Assembly: GCA_031367435.1 (NCBI GenBank)
Contig: JANLPV010000149.1
Coordinates: 1-30,918, forward strand
Length of the DNA stretch: 30,918 nt
Direction of reading: 5' to 3'
From: WLMZ01 sp031367435
GTDB lineage: Bacteria; Actinomycetota; Acidimicrobiia; Acidimicrobiales; Ilumatobacteraceae
The position numbers were made by a program, and so were the translations under genes. The notes beneath the pieces were generated by a model that was not told the origin of the DNA, made no database searches, and saw only the letters and a program-made list of their open reading frames with translations. This document shows positions 24,417-30,918 of this stretch, one piece after another. Numbering within the stretch: position 1 is the stretch's first letter; every line of letters starts with the position of its first letter.

Positions 24417-26123
24417 GAAGTCGCTGCTCTTCTCGAGGTTCTCCGGGGTGTCGAACGCTTTGAGCTGACCGTCTTGAATCACCATGATCCGGTCGCAGAT
24501 GGCCAGAGTCGACATACGGTGGGCGATGACGATCACGGTCATCGTCTTGCGCAATTCCGAGAGCGTCTCGCGAATCAACGACTCAGAGCGAACATCAAGC
24601 GAACTGGTCGGTTCATCGAGAATGAGCACATCCGGGTTCTCCACCAACGCCCGCGCGATACACAACCGCTGTTGCTGGCCGCCACTGAGGTGCCCGCCCT
24701 GCTCGCCGACATCGCGGCCATAACCCTCCGGAAATCCTTCGATGTCCTCATGCAGGTGAGCCAAGCGCGCCGCGCGCTCGATGTCGGCATCGGTCACGTT
24801 GTCGCGCAGGAAACGAATGTTGTCGGCCACCGTTCCGGCGATCAGGTGAGCGGCCTGAGGTACGAAGGTGACCTTGCGCGCCCATTCGGGACGCGAGAAG
24901 AGATCGATCTCGCGACCCTCGGCCAACACGCGACCCGAGGTGGGCAACCGCAGGCCAAGCATGAGTTGCACGAGTGTTGACTTGCCGCTGCCCGATGGGC
25001 CCACGATGCCCACGATCTCGCGTGGAGCGATAGCCGCGCTGACACCTGTGAGCACAGGCTGGCCCTCGACGTATGAAAACGACACCGTCTCAAGAGACAG
25101 GGTGCCCACCTTCCCGACGGCGATTCCGTGATCGGTGATTGCCGCATCACGGTAGAGGGCCACTTCGGTCTGCAGCGCCTCCACAAACGGCAGGTTCGAC
25201 GAGATGTTCGACGAAGCTGTTTGCAATGCTTGGCCGTGGGTCAGCGAACGCAGCATCACCAACATCACTGCGCCCAGACTGCTGAGGTTCCTGGAGTCAG
25301 AAGCGGCGATGAATCCGACTGCGCCAACCAGGGCGAGGTATGCCAAGCCGGTGTACAGGTTCGGGACCACGCCACGAAGGAACGAAAGTCGCTGGCCCAT
25401 GGCGGCGTTGTCGTTGATGAGCTGGCCGACGCGTGCCTCGGTCTGGGGCTGCACATTGAAGACGTGAACCTCCATACCCAGGTTTGAAATTTCGCTGAGC
25501 GATGTAGCAAATTCCATTCCCGCTTGGGCAGTCAAGCCGCCGTACTTTCTGACCAGACCACGTATTGGCCGTAGTGCCAGCGCAAGGATCGCCACCGCCA
25601 CGACCAACACGATCGAGCCGATTGGGTCTACCGCAATCGCCAGCCCGAGCAAAGCGAGCAGGTTGCAACCAGCGATAACTCCCCCCGTGACGCTTGACGC
25701 CAACGACGCCCCATTGCCGGCAAAGGTGGTCAGCAGTTCTTGCAAACGACCCGTGCGCTGGTCTTGTTGGACCGACCATGAGCTTCGCAAGAATGCTTGA
25801 GACAAATCACGACGGATTTCGGACATCACAGCGGTGGTCAGCCGCGATGCTTGCTGGGTCGACAACAGAGCGAGAGCCACTCGAAACAGCACCAAGCCGA
25901 AGGCGATCCAGACCGTGGTACCCACCGACAGCGAATGGTCCCCGAAGGCGTGTATCTGCTTGTCGCCGGAGGTAATCGCAAAGGCGGCCCGTGTAATCAC
26001 CACGAGAAATGCGGCCTCGGCAAGCCCACCTACAAGAGATGATACGGCCAGAGCAGCGATGGGAATTCTTCGTCCATGAAGCAGCGTGGCTATCGAAGCG
26101 TTTGATTTTGCGCGTGACGACAC
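24381..26123 (-). CDS. ABC exporter, fused permease and ATPase (PglK-like flippase candidate)
   Basis: A 580-residue half-transporter: six-helix permease (about 15-320), then ATPase with Walker A GPSGSGKST, Q-loop FVPQAAH, signature LSGGQQQRLCIARAL, Walker B VLILDEPTSSLD and the His of IAHR. Size and layout match PglK, the ABC flippase for undecaprenyl-diphosphate oligosaccharides made by the bacillosamine route. Since no Wzx flippase is in the window, this is a reasonable candidate for that step. A peptide exporter role for the lasso product is the alternative. It starts at an ATG at 26123; the neighbours on either side are glycan genes. Confidence 0.85.
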   Translation of the reverse strand: MSSRAKSNASIATLLHGRRIPIAALAVSSLVGGLAEAAFLVVITRAAFAITSGDKQIHAFGDHSLSVGTTVWIAFGLVLFRVALALLSTQQASRLTTAVMSEIRRDLSQAFLRSSWSVQQDQRTGRLQELLTTFAGNGASLASSVTGGVIAGCNLLALLGLAIAVDPIGSIVLVVAVAILALALRPIRGLVRKYGGLTAQAGMEFATSLSEISNLGMEVHVFNVQPQTEARVGQLINDNAAMGQRLSFLRGVVPNLYTGLAYLALVGAVGFIAASDSRNLSSLGAVMLVMLRSLTHGQALQTASSNISSNLPFVEALQTEVALYRDAAITDHGIAVGKVGTLSLETVSFSYVEGQPVLTGVSAAIAPREIVGIVGPSGSGKSTLVQLMLGLRLPTSGRVLAEGREIDLFSRPEWARKVTFVPQAAHLIAGTVADNIRFLRDNVTDADIERAARLAHLHEDIEGFPEGYGRDVGEQGGHLSGGQQQRLCIARALVENPDVLILDEPTSSLDVRSESLIRETLSELRKTMTVIVIAHRMSTLAICDRIMVIQDGQLKAFDTPENLEKSSDFYREALILSGLR

Positions 26124-26262
26124 GGTGTAGGTGACCCCTTCAGGATCGTGCGAGATGAGTGAGCTATCCAGAACAGGCTACGGGAGGCTGGGCGTGGCCG
26201 TCCGGGCTAAGAAGTGTCTCATCAGCAGCGGCGCCCGAGTTCCTGCCGGGCGAACGGTTCGG

Positions 26263-27174
26263 TCATTCGTGAATGAGTCGTGCCGCAGCCACTGCTGGGG
26301 TCATGTTTCGCTCGTACCAACCTCGCGCCCCTTCCTCCAGGTGTCTTCGATACTCCTCGTCAGAACAGATCTTGACAATGGCCGTTCGGATGGACTCGAC
26401 GTCGTCCTCAACGAAGTGCACATTTTCGCCGTGTACTAGGGGTGCAGGAAGTGCTCGGTTCAGCGGGGTGGAGATAATGGCCTTGCCCAACGCGAGGTAT
26501 TCGCCCAGTTTCCATCCGAGGCAACCGTGCACGGCTGGACAGTTGAATACCACACTTGACCGTCGTGTGTTCTTGAGGTACTCGCTGAGTGGAATCCTTT
26601 CGTCGCTGAAGCCAACCTCGCTCTCGAATCCGAGACCATCAAGTGCCGTGATGAACCTCTGCCGGGGTTGGTTGGTTGCATCGTGTTTACCCGCCCACGG
26701 GCGAGACCGATGGAATACGTAGTTCCCCTCAGATGTGCCGCGGTAGTACTCGCTGATGGGCAGGCGGGTAATGCCCTGAAACCGTATGCCAGCCAACGCG
26801 GGCCTCAGAGAGGCTCCGCCCATGAGCATCGGAACGAGTCTTCGATATCCCGTTGGCAACGCATAGATGCGCGTGCCGAAGACGGGTCCCAGCAGCCGAA
26901 TGCTCTTGTAGTCGGCGACGTCTGCTGTGGCCAGATTTGCCTTCCCAACGACGTCGGCCCACTCATAGGGAAGCTGCTCGACCCTCGCCATGTCATTGGT
27001 ATCGACCCAGATGCGTCGACCATGTAAGAGGAGCGCCATACCATCGCCGTCGGGCTTGTCGAGGCGACGGAACCGGACGTGAACACCGAGATCAGCAAAC
27101 CCTTGGAGAATGAATGTGTAGTAGGGGAGCCGGAATCTCGGGTCGACGGTGATTATTGCTTGGTCGAAACTCAT
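26263..27174 (-). CDS. Glycosyltransferase-like protein (GT-B, unassigned family)
   Basis: A protein of about 303 residues starting at the ATG at 27174 (MSFDQAIITVDPRF); the frame extends to 27249 without better support. C-terminal features are those of GT-B enzymes: SVVFNCPAVHGCLGWKLGEY, LALGKAIISTPLNR and a HGENVHFVEDDVES segment resembling the usual donor-site loop followed by the H(G)xN..V...D pattern. The N-terminal half does not match a family I know. It probably adds a sugar in glycan synthesis. Codon choice looks less GC-biased than in the left block, which may mean separate acquisition. Confidence 0.65.
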   Translation of the reverse strand: MSFDQAIITVDPRFRLPYYTFILQGFADLGVHVRFRRLDKPDGDGMALLLHGRRIWVDTNDMARVEQLPYEWADVVGKANLATADVADYKSIRLLGPVFGTRIYALPTGYRRLVPMLMGGASLRPALAGIRFQGITRLPISEYYRGTSEGNYVFHRSRPWAGKHDATNQPRQRFITALDGLGFESEVGFSDERIPLSEYLKNTRRSSVVFNCPAVHGCLGWKLGEYLALGKAIISTPLNRALPAPLVHGENVHFVEDDVESIRTAIVKICSDEEYRRHLEEGARGWYERNMTPAVAAARLIHE

Positions 27175-27418
27175 CTGGCAACGAAGGTAGCGTGCACTCG
27201 TTCCGGATCTGTGCATTAGACCGCCCGACAACCGGAGCGAGCTAGTCATCGTGGCGACAACGTGGGAATATGTCTGACAGGCGTTCTACGACGCTTGGCC
27301 CAGGTTTGGCGGTTACGCGAGAGAAGCGAGACGAGGCAGTCCAAGTTGATTCGACAACGTCCGACCTACCGACTCGCAGTCCTGATCCCCGACTTGAGCG
27401 CGAAGCTAGGAGTCCCGC

Positions 27419-28345
27419 ATGAGCAGTGGTGATGTTGAAAGTGGTGCCCGGGTTCATGGGGTGCTTGTCACCTTTCGGCGCCCTATCGCGCTCGCCAGTT
27501 ACCTTCAGTGTCTAACTAATCAATCGCGACAACTCGACACGTTGGTCGTAGTCGACAATGACGTATTGCGCTCAGCGAAGTCGATGGTTGACGCTAGCTC
27601 GATGGCTACGTACATAGCTGCTGGAGACAACTTGGGTCCCGCTGGTGGGCTTGCCTTGGGTATCTTTGAAATCTTGCCACTTGTTTCTGATGATGACTGG
27701 ATTGTCCTACTTGATGACGACGATCCGCCGGGTCACACTGATCAACTGCGGCAGTTGTTGGCCTTTGCGGAGGAGAGGGTTTCCGATGACGAGCGCGTCG
27801 GAGGGGTCGGGTTGGTGGGAGCGTTGTATAACTACCGCAGGGGTCGCACCGAAAGGGTCGTAGATTCCGCACTGTCGGGAACTGTCTCAGTTCATCTACT
27901 CGGCGGTGGCGCGCTACCGATGTATCGGGCGAAAGCAATCCGAAGTGTGGGACTTCCCGACCGTTCGCTCTTTTTTGGATTTGAGGAACTCGAGTACGGT
28001 CTTCGCTTCGTGGCGGACGGTTGGCGTCTTCTAGTCGACGGCGACGAGTGGAGGCGTTTACGGGAAGAGACGGACCGGTCGAGCCTTACCCGCCGTGACC
28101 TGAGGAGTTCTGGCTCCCACGCTTCGTGGCGTAACTACTATTCGACAAGGAATCAAATCATCATCGCACGTCGATTCGGGGGCGCCGCCGCAGTAATGCT
28201 GAGTTCAATCGATGGGCTTGCGAGAGCGGTCAGGTCCATATTGCGCCGCAAGCATCGGGGAAACGTGGTCATGATTGGCAGGGGCCTCATCGACGGGTGG
28301 AGTTCCCGAACCGGTCGCGTCGTCGAACCGCCTCTCGCTAAATAG
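27419..28345 (+). CDS. GT2-family glycosyltransferase
   Basis: A 308-residue GT-A enzyme: HGVLVTFRRP at the start of the nucleotide fold, VVVDND, the NLGPAGGLALG loop (71-81), and the metal-binding LLDDDDPPG (97-105). FFGFEELEYGLRF supplies the expected acidic catalytic region (ED-type motif). It resembles rhamnosyl- or galactofuranosyl-type transferases of the GT2 family. AGGAG lies 6 bases before the ATG. Upstream 244 bases separate it from the divergent glycosyltransferase and hold no other gene I can support. The sugar is unknown. Confidence 0.87.
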   Translation: MSSGDVESGARVHGVLVTFRRPIALASYLQCLTNQSRQLDTLVVVDNDVLRSAKSMVDASSMATYIAAGDNLGPAGGLALGIFEILPLVSDDDWIVLLDDDDPPGHTDQLRQLLAFAEERVSDDERVGGVGLVGALYNYRRGRTERVVDSALSGTVSVHLLGGGALPMYRAKAIRSVGLPDRSLFFGFEELEYGLRFVADGWRLLVDGDEWRRLREETDRSSLTRRDLRSSGSHASWRNYYSTRNQIIIARRFGGAAAVMLSSIDGLARAVRSILRRKHRGNVVMIGRGLIDGWSSRTGRVVEPPLAK

Positions 28346-28531
28346 CCAGCGCAACCACTGGATTCAACGCTAAGGCTAGCTGGCGGTCCAATACTTAACG
28401 TTCTCAGTCGGTACGAACCCTTCGGAGTAGGATCGCTTCAAGGTCTAGAGCCGCTTCTTCGGACCACGTCAAGTGAGTCCGACGGGAAATATATGCCTGC
28501 TAGAGTTTCAGTTTGATTGCGACCCTGCGCG

Positions 28532-29401
28532 CTATTCGCCCGATGGCATTAAGTTGGCGTTTCGGTGGCTTGTAACCGCGGAATTCTGTTCGGTTGAGAA
28601 GCGCCATCCATTCACCGGCGGCTGGATCCATGCAGTCAGGTTGCCATGGCTTCTTAGGACCAGTGAACTGGACGATAGCAGGATTGTTGATCGCCTCGTC
28701 AGCCTCGGACTCCGTGAAATATCAGTACGCAAGATTCGTTGGATAACGCAGGGGAGACTCCTGATTCCATCGGAGAGGGAGTCGGGCGAAATTGCCAGCG
28801 AGGGCACCATTGAAGCCATCTTGATCGGCCAACGACGGGTAGTCCCTGTGTTCCAAAGCAAAATTGAGCACGGCATTTCCCAAGCCCATTCGCCGCTAGG
28901 CACCAATATCGATGACGAGGACCCCTGAGTTCATGTCTGGCGTCGTGGGCGATAGTCCAATACTTTTCCGTTGTCGAAGGCCGTTTGGGTTCGATACATG
29001 GGGAATACCAGCTGATTGAGCCGCAGCGATAGGTGAACCACGCAGGTCAAATGTGAGGAGGAATCCAGGTCATCCCACACGATCACGTCCGCATCGAGAT
29101 ACACGGCTCGTTGAACTTCGGGGGTAAGGAAGTCGACCCCAAGGAGGCGACCGTAGGCAGCCAGGTTTAGGTGACGCACCTTGGGAGAGTCGACGGGGAT
29201 GTGGTTCTCGATCGACACGAAGTCGAGCACCAACGGCGGGGCGAAGGCTCGTATGCGGTGCTGATCTGGGAGAGTGATACCCACAGAAAGCACGGTCACG
29301 TGCAATTCGGCGGGCGACGGCTGCGACTCAGCAAGCGATCGCAGCGTTACAGCGAGCGGAACCACAAAGTTGGCGTCCGCACATAGAAAGACATGTCTCA
29401 C
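28532..29401 (-). pseudogene. GT8-family glycosyltransferase pseudogene
   Basis: The N-terminal half is intact from the GTG at 29401 to about 29065 (HVFLCADANFVVPLAVTL, AAYGRLLGVDFL, VYLDADVIVWDDLD with the DxD metal site). The frame then drifts to a stop at 28931. The C-terminal half is found in another frame: NSGVLVIDIGA, an in-frame TAG at 28898-28896 where GT8 enzymes carry Trp before Arg-Arg, then LADQDGFNGALAGNF, LPLRWNQ, a TGA at 28724-28722, and IVQFTGPKKPW, ending at 28532. So one frameshift and two nonsense codons separate recognisable GT8 motifs. The ORF on the opposite strand (28473-28928) is an accidental antisense reading. The methyltransferase stop overlaps its start by one base, suggesting a former operon. 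Confidence 0.85.
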
Positions 29402-30075
29402 TATGAGACCTCCGGAGCCGCGGACATCGGGGTCACCGGCTTCTCGTCAGTTGCCCGTGGGGTCAGCAGCATCCACTCCATTGGGTAGGGTTTCGCCGGT
29501 CGGAGTTCGTCAACGGCGACTTTCTGATCCTCGACGGACAGTGTCGCCACAGCCGGGACCGTGCCCAGGGTTCGTGTTGTCGCTTGAAAGACTTCGATGT
29601 CGTGGCTCTGAGCGAATCGGGTCCGAATTTGTTTGGAGATTGTTGGGTCAACGAAATCGTGTAACTCGACCAGAATTAGGGTCGAGGTCAGTCCTTGGAC
29701 TACGGCCGGGTTGAGCAATTCACTTTCATAGCCCTCGCAATCGACGATCATCGCGCATCCCGGGCCTACCAACTCAGCCAGACCTTCGTGGGTGCACGCT
29801 TCACGTATTACGACCCGTTCGCTTACCCCATTGAGTAAGGCGACTTCATGGCAAACTTCGTGCGCGTTGCGGTCAATGTCAAAGGCGTAGACCATGGCCT
29901 GCGGAAGCCGGAGAGCAATCCCGACTGCGTAGTAGCCCTCCGCGGCCCCGACATCTACAACCCGCGCAGGCCCGCTGGCAATGATCGCCTCTATCGCAGA
30001 TCGAAGTTCGGCTTCATAACATCCTGCGAGAAAGGGTGCTGTCGAGCCCCACACCCCGTGCTCAACGAACGCCAA
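29401..30075 (-). CDS. SAM-dependent methyltransferase (FkbM-like), N-terminus probably frameshifted
   Basis: A 224-residue frame with the SAM motif VVDVGAAEGYYAVGIALRL (39-57), VYAFDIDRNAHEVC and IVDCEGYE, as in FkbM-like sugar or peptide O-methyltransferases. It begins at a TTG, with no strong ribosome-binding site. Upstream in the same frame DGPFSGLAF looks like continuing family sequence back to a stop. A different frame from a TTG at 30245 gives a basic N-terminus ending ISRRIESEL, as relatives have. A frameshift at roughly 30095-30120 is thus likely, making this a recent pseudogene or a sequencing error. It is followed directly by the GT8 pseudogene. Confidence 0.7.
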   Translation of the reverse strand: MAFVEHGVWGSTAPFLAGCYEAELRSAIEAIIASGPARVVDVGAAEGYYAVGIALRLPQAMVYAFDIDRNAHEVCHEVALLNGVSERVVIREACTHEGLAELVGPGCAMIVDCEGYESELLNPAVVQGLTSTLILVELHDFVDPTISKQIRTRFAQSHDIEVFQATTRTLGTVPAVATLSVEDQKVAVDELRPAKPYPMEWMLLTPRATDEKPVTPMSAAPEVS

Positions 30076-30245
30076 ACCGCTGAACGGGCCGTCGGCCCAC
30101 GACCCCCGGTCACTCTGAACAGTTCAGACTCGATCCGCCGGGAAATCTCCGACCGGTTCTGTCGGGCCCGTATTGAGCGAGCCCGGCGTATCCGTCGGAC
30201 CGGAAGGGCGGCGACGCGCAGGACACGACGACGAAGCGGTTGCAA

Positions 30246-30697
30246 CCGCTTGACCCTAGCTCGGTACTGACCAGTGGGAACCGGCTGCGGTCAATGTTGT
30301 CGTGCAAGGCTCGGCCGTTTTCTGCTCCGTAAGCGGGGGAGTGGGTGCGGTCCGCCGACCCGGAGGAAGATCGCTTGTGCTGCGAGGAAGGCGGTAACCA
30401 ATTAAGATGCCCACGCCCTGGTCACGGCTCAATTGCGCACCCGCGTTACCTCTCACTCAACCGTTGGTTGAGTAAGGCCCAGCGCCTTGAGTGCCTTGTC
30501 GTTCGCGTAGCAGGTGGAAAGGGATACATGGAGCTTCTCTCTCTCGAGTTGTCCTTGTTGAGAAATGGCAACACCTGCCGGTAGAGCTAGATGATTAGCT
30601 CCAAGGGGTGCGCGCGTTCCGCGCGATGATCCACCACGTAGAGCGCGAAGACGTCCATGATCCGCGGTGTTACACACCCGGATCTTGGAGGAAACGA
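30246..30697. other. Gene-poor stretch with hairpins before an insertion sequence
   Basis: I find no convincing gene. A perfect 8-bp stem with a 3-base loop (ACTCAACC/GGTTGAGT) lies at 30455-30473, and a CGCGCG/CGCGCG hairpin at 30611-30625. A minus-strand open frame (30453-30731) ends in the first hairpin and resembles nothing I know. The left end of the IS982-like element should lie shortly before 30698, but I cannot fix its inverted repeat because the right end is outside the window. Confidence 0.45.
30455..30473. terminator. Perfect 8-bp hairpin, 3-base loop
   Basis: ACTCAACC, loop GTT, GGTTGAGT. The stem is perfect but only half GC and has no clear U-run, so a terminator role is only possible. 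It may equally be the end or trace of a mobile element next to the transposase gene. Confidence 0.35.
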
Positions 30698-30918
30698 ATG
30701 AACGCAGACCTGGACGCCTTCGCGACTGCACTCTATGTGACCGTCGACGCCATGCTGAGCACCACCCCCGACCTGAGCCCTGAGCGACCCGAGATCGGGA
30801 TCGTGCCGATCCTGTCCGACGCCGAACTGATCACCTTGTCAGTGATCCAAGCCCTGCTCGGATTCACCAGCGAAGCCCGCTTCATCCGCCACGCCCACAG
30901 CTCATTGCGTCACCTGTT
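30698..30918 (+). mobile_element. IS982-like transposase, 5' part (cut by window end)
   Basis: The frame opens at the ATG at 30698, 5 bases after GGAGGAAA-type Shine-Dalgarno sequence, and runs without a stop to the window end (73 codons). LSDAELITLSVIQALLGF followed by SEARFIRHAH is the N-terminal pattern of IS982-family (DDE_Tnp_1-type) transposases, which start with a helical LSD.E.(I/L)TL segment before the catalytic DDE domain. The DDE residues lie outside the window, so activity cannot be judged. Its presence next to a GT8 pseudogene and a frameshifted methyltransferase fits a decaying island edge. Confidence 0.8.

Noticed and set aside
28473..28928. 151-residue plus-strand open frame
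   Set aside because: The opposite strand carries the GT8 motifs, so this is an antisense reading over a pseudogene.
30453..30731. 92-residue minus-strand open frame before the IS element
   Set aside because: It overlaps the transposase start, ends in a perfect hairpin and matches no family I know.
1..30918. CRISPR arrays, rRNA genes, phage structural genes
   Set aside because: No regularly spaced repeats, rRNA-like segments or phage protein motifs were seen on either strand.

Overview
The window looks like chromosomal accessory DNA from a GC-rich bacterium, most likely an actinomycetote. Evidence for this is the high GC content, frequent GTG/TTG starts, tight ATGA/GTGA overlaps and the family types. 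The class Acidimicrobiia is only a guess. It holds a cell-surface polysaccharide/glycan locus with a lasso-peptide (RiPP) biosynthetic locus embedded in it. Both ends carry marks of mobility and decay.

Left edge (1-1234): an isolated 3' half of a tRNA-Gly(TCC), resembling an integration scar, and a truncated, frameshifted EAL-domain gene. Glycan block (1235-13210): a membrane-anchored CapD/PglF-type nucleotide-sugar 4,6-dehydratase, a DegT aminotransferase, a convergent low-molecular-weight tyrosine phosphatase, a Wzz/BY-kinase fusion, a Wzy-like membrane protein, a NodB-type deacetylase and a GT4 glycosyltransferase. Facing them are a membrane protein, a NeuD/PglD-type acetyltransferase and a small PglC-type phosphoglycosyl transferase. 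A nucleotide-sugar dehydrogenase follows. Dehydratase, aminotransferase, acetyltransferase and phosphoglycosyl transferase together match the UDP-di-N-acetylbacillosamine initiation route. No Wzx flippase is visible; the ABC exporter at 24381-26123 could take that role, as PglK does.

Lasso block (13214-23556): a B2-type leader peptidase, two HPr-kinase-like proteins, an ABC exporter, a 2OG-Fe(II) oxygenase with a LuxR-type regulator, a 61-residue precursor, an unusually short asparagine-synthetase-like cyclase, two PqqD-like recognition proteins, a GT4 and a nucleotidyltransferase. The precursor has a lasso-type leader (Tyr/Pro motif, Thr at -2). Its predicted core starts with Gly and has Asp at position 9, so a 9-residue macrolactam ring would be followed by a very long (about 30 residues) Pro/Gly-rich tail. 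A prolyl-hydroxylase-like enzyme is encoded just upstream on the other strand. The core ends in Lys, not the Ser typical of kinase-modified lasso peptides.

Right block (23557-30918): an acetyltransferase cassette flanked by copies of an ABC-transporter C-terminus, the ABC exporter, two glycosyltransferases, a GT8 pseudogene (one frameshift, two stops), a methyltransferase whose N-terminal part appears shifted out of frame, a gene-poor stretch with hairpins, and the start of an IS982-like transposase cut by the window end.
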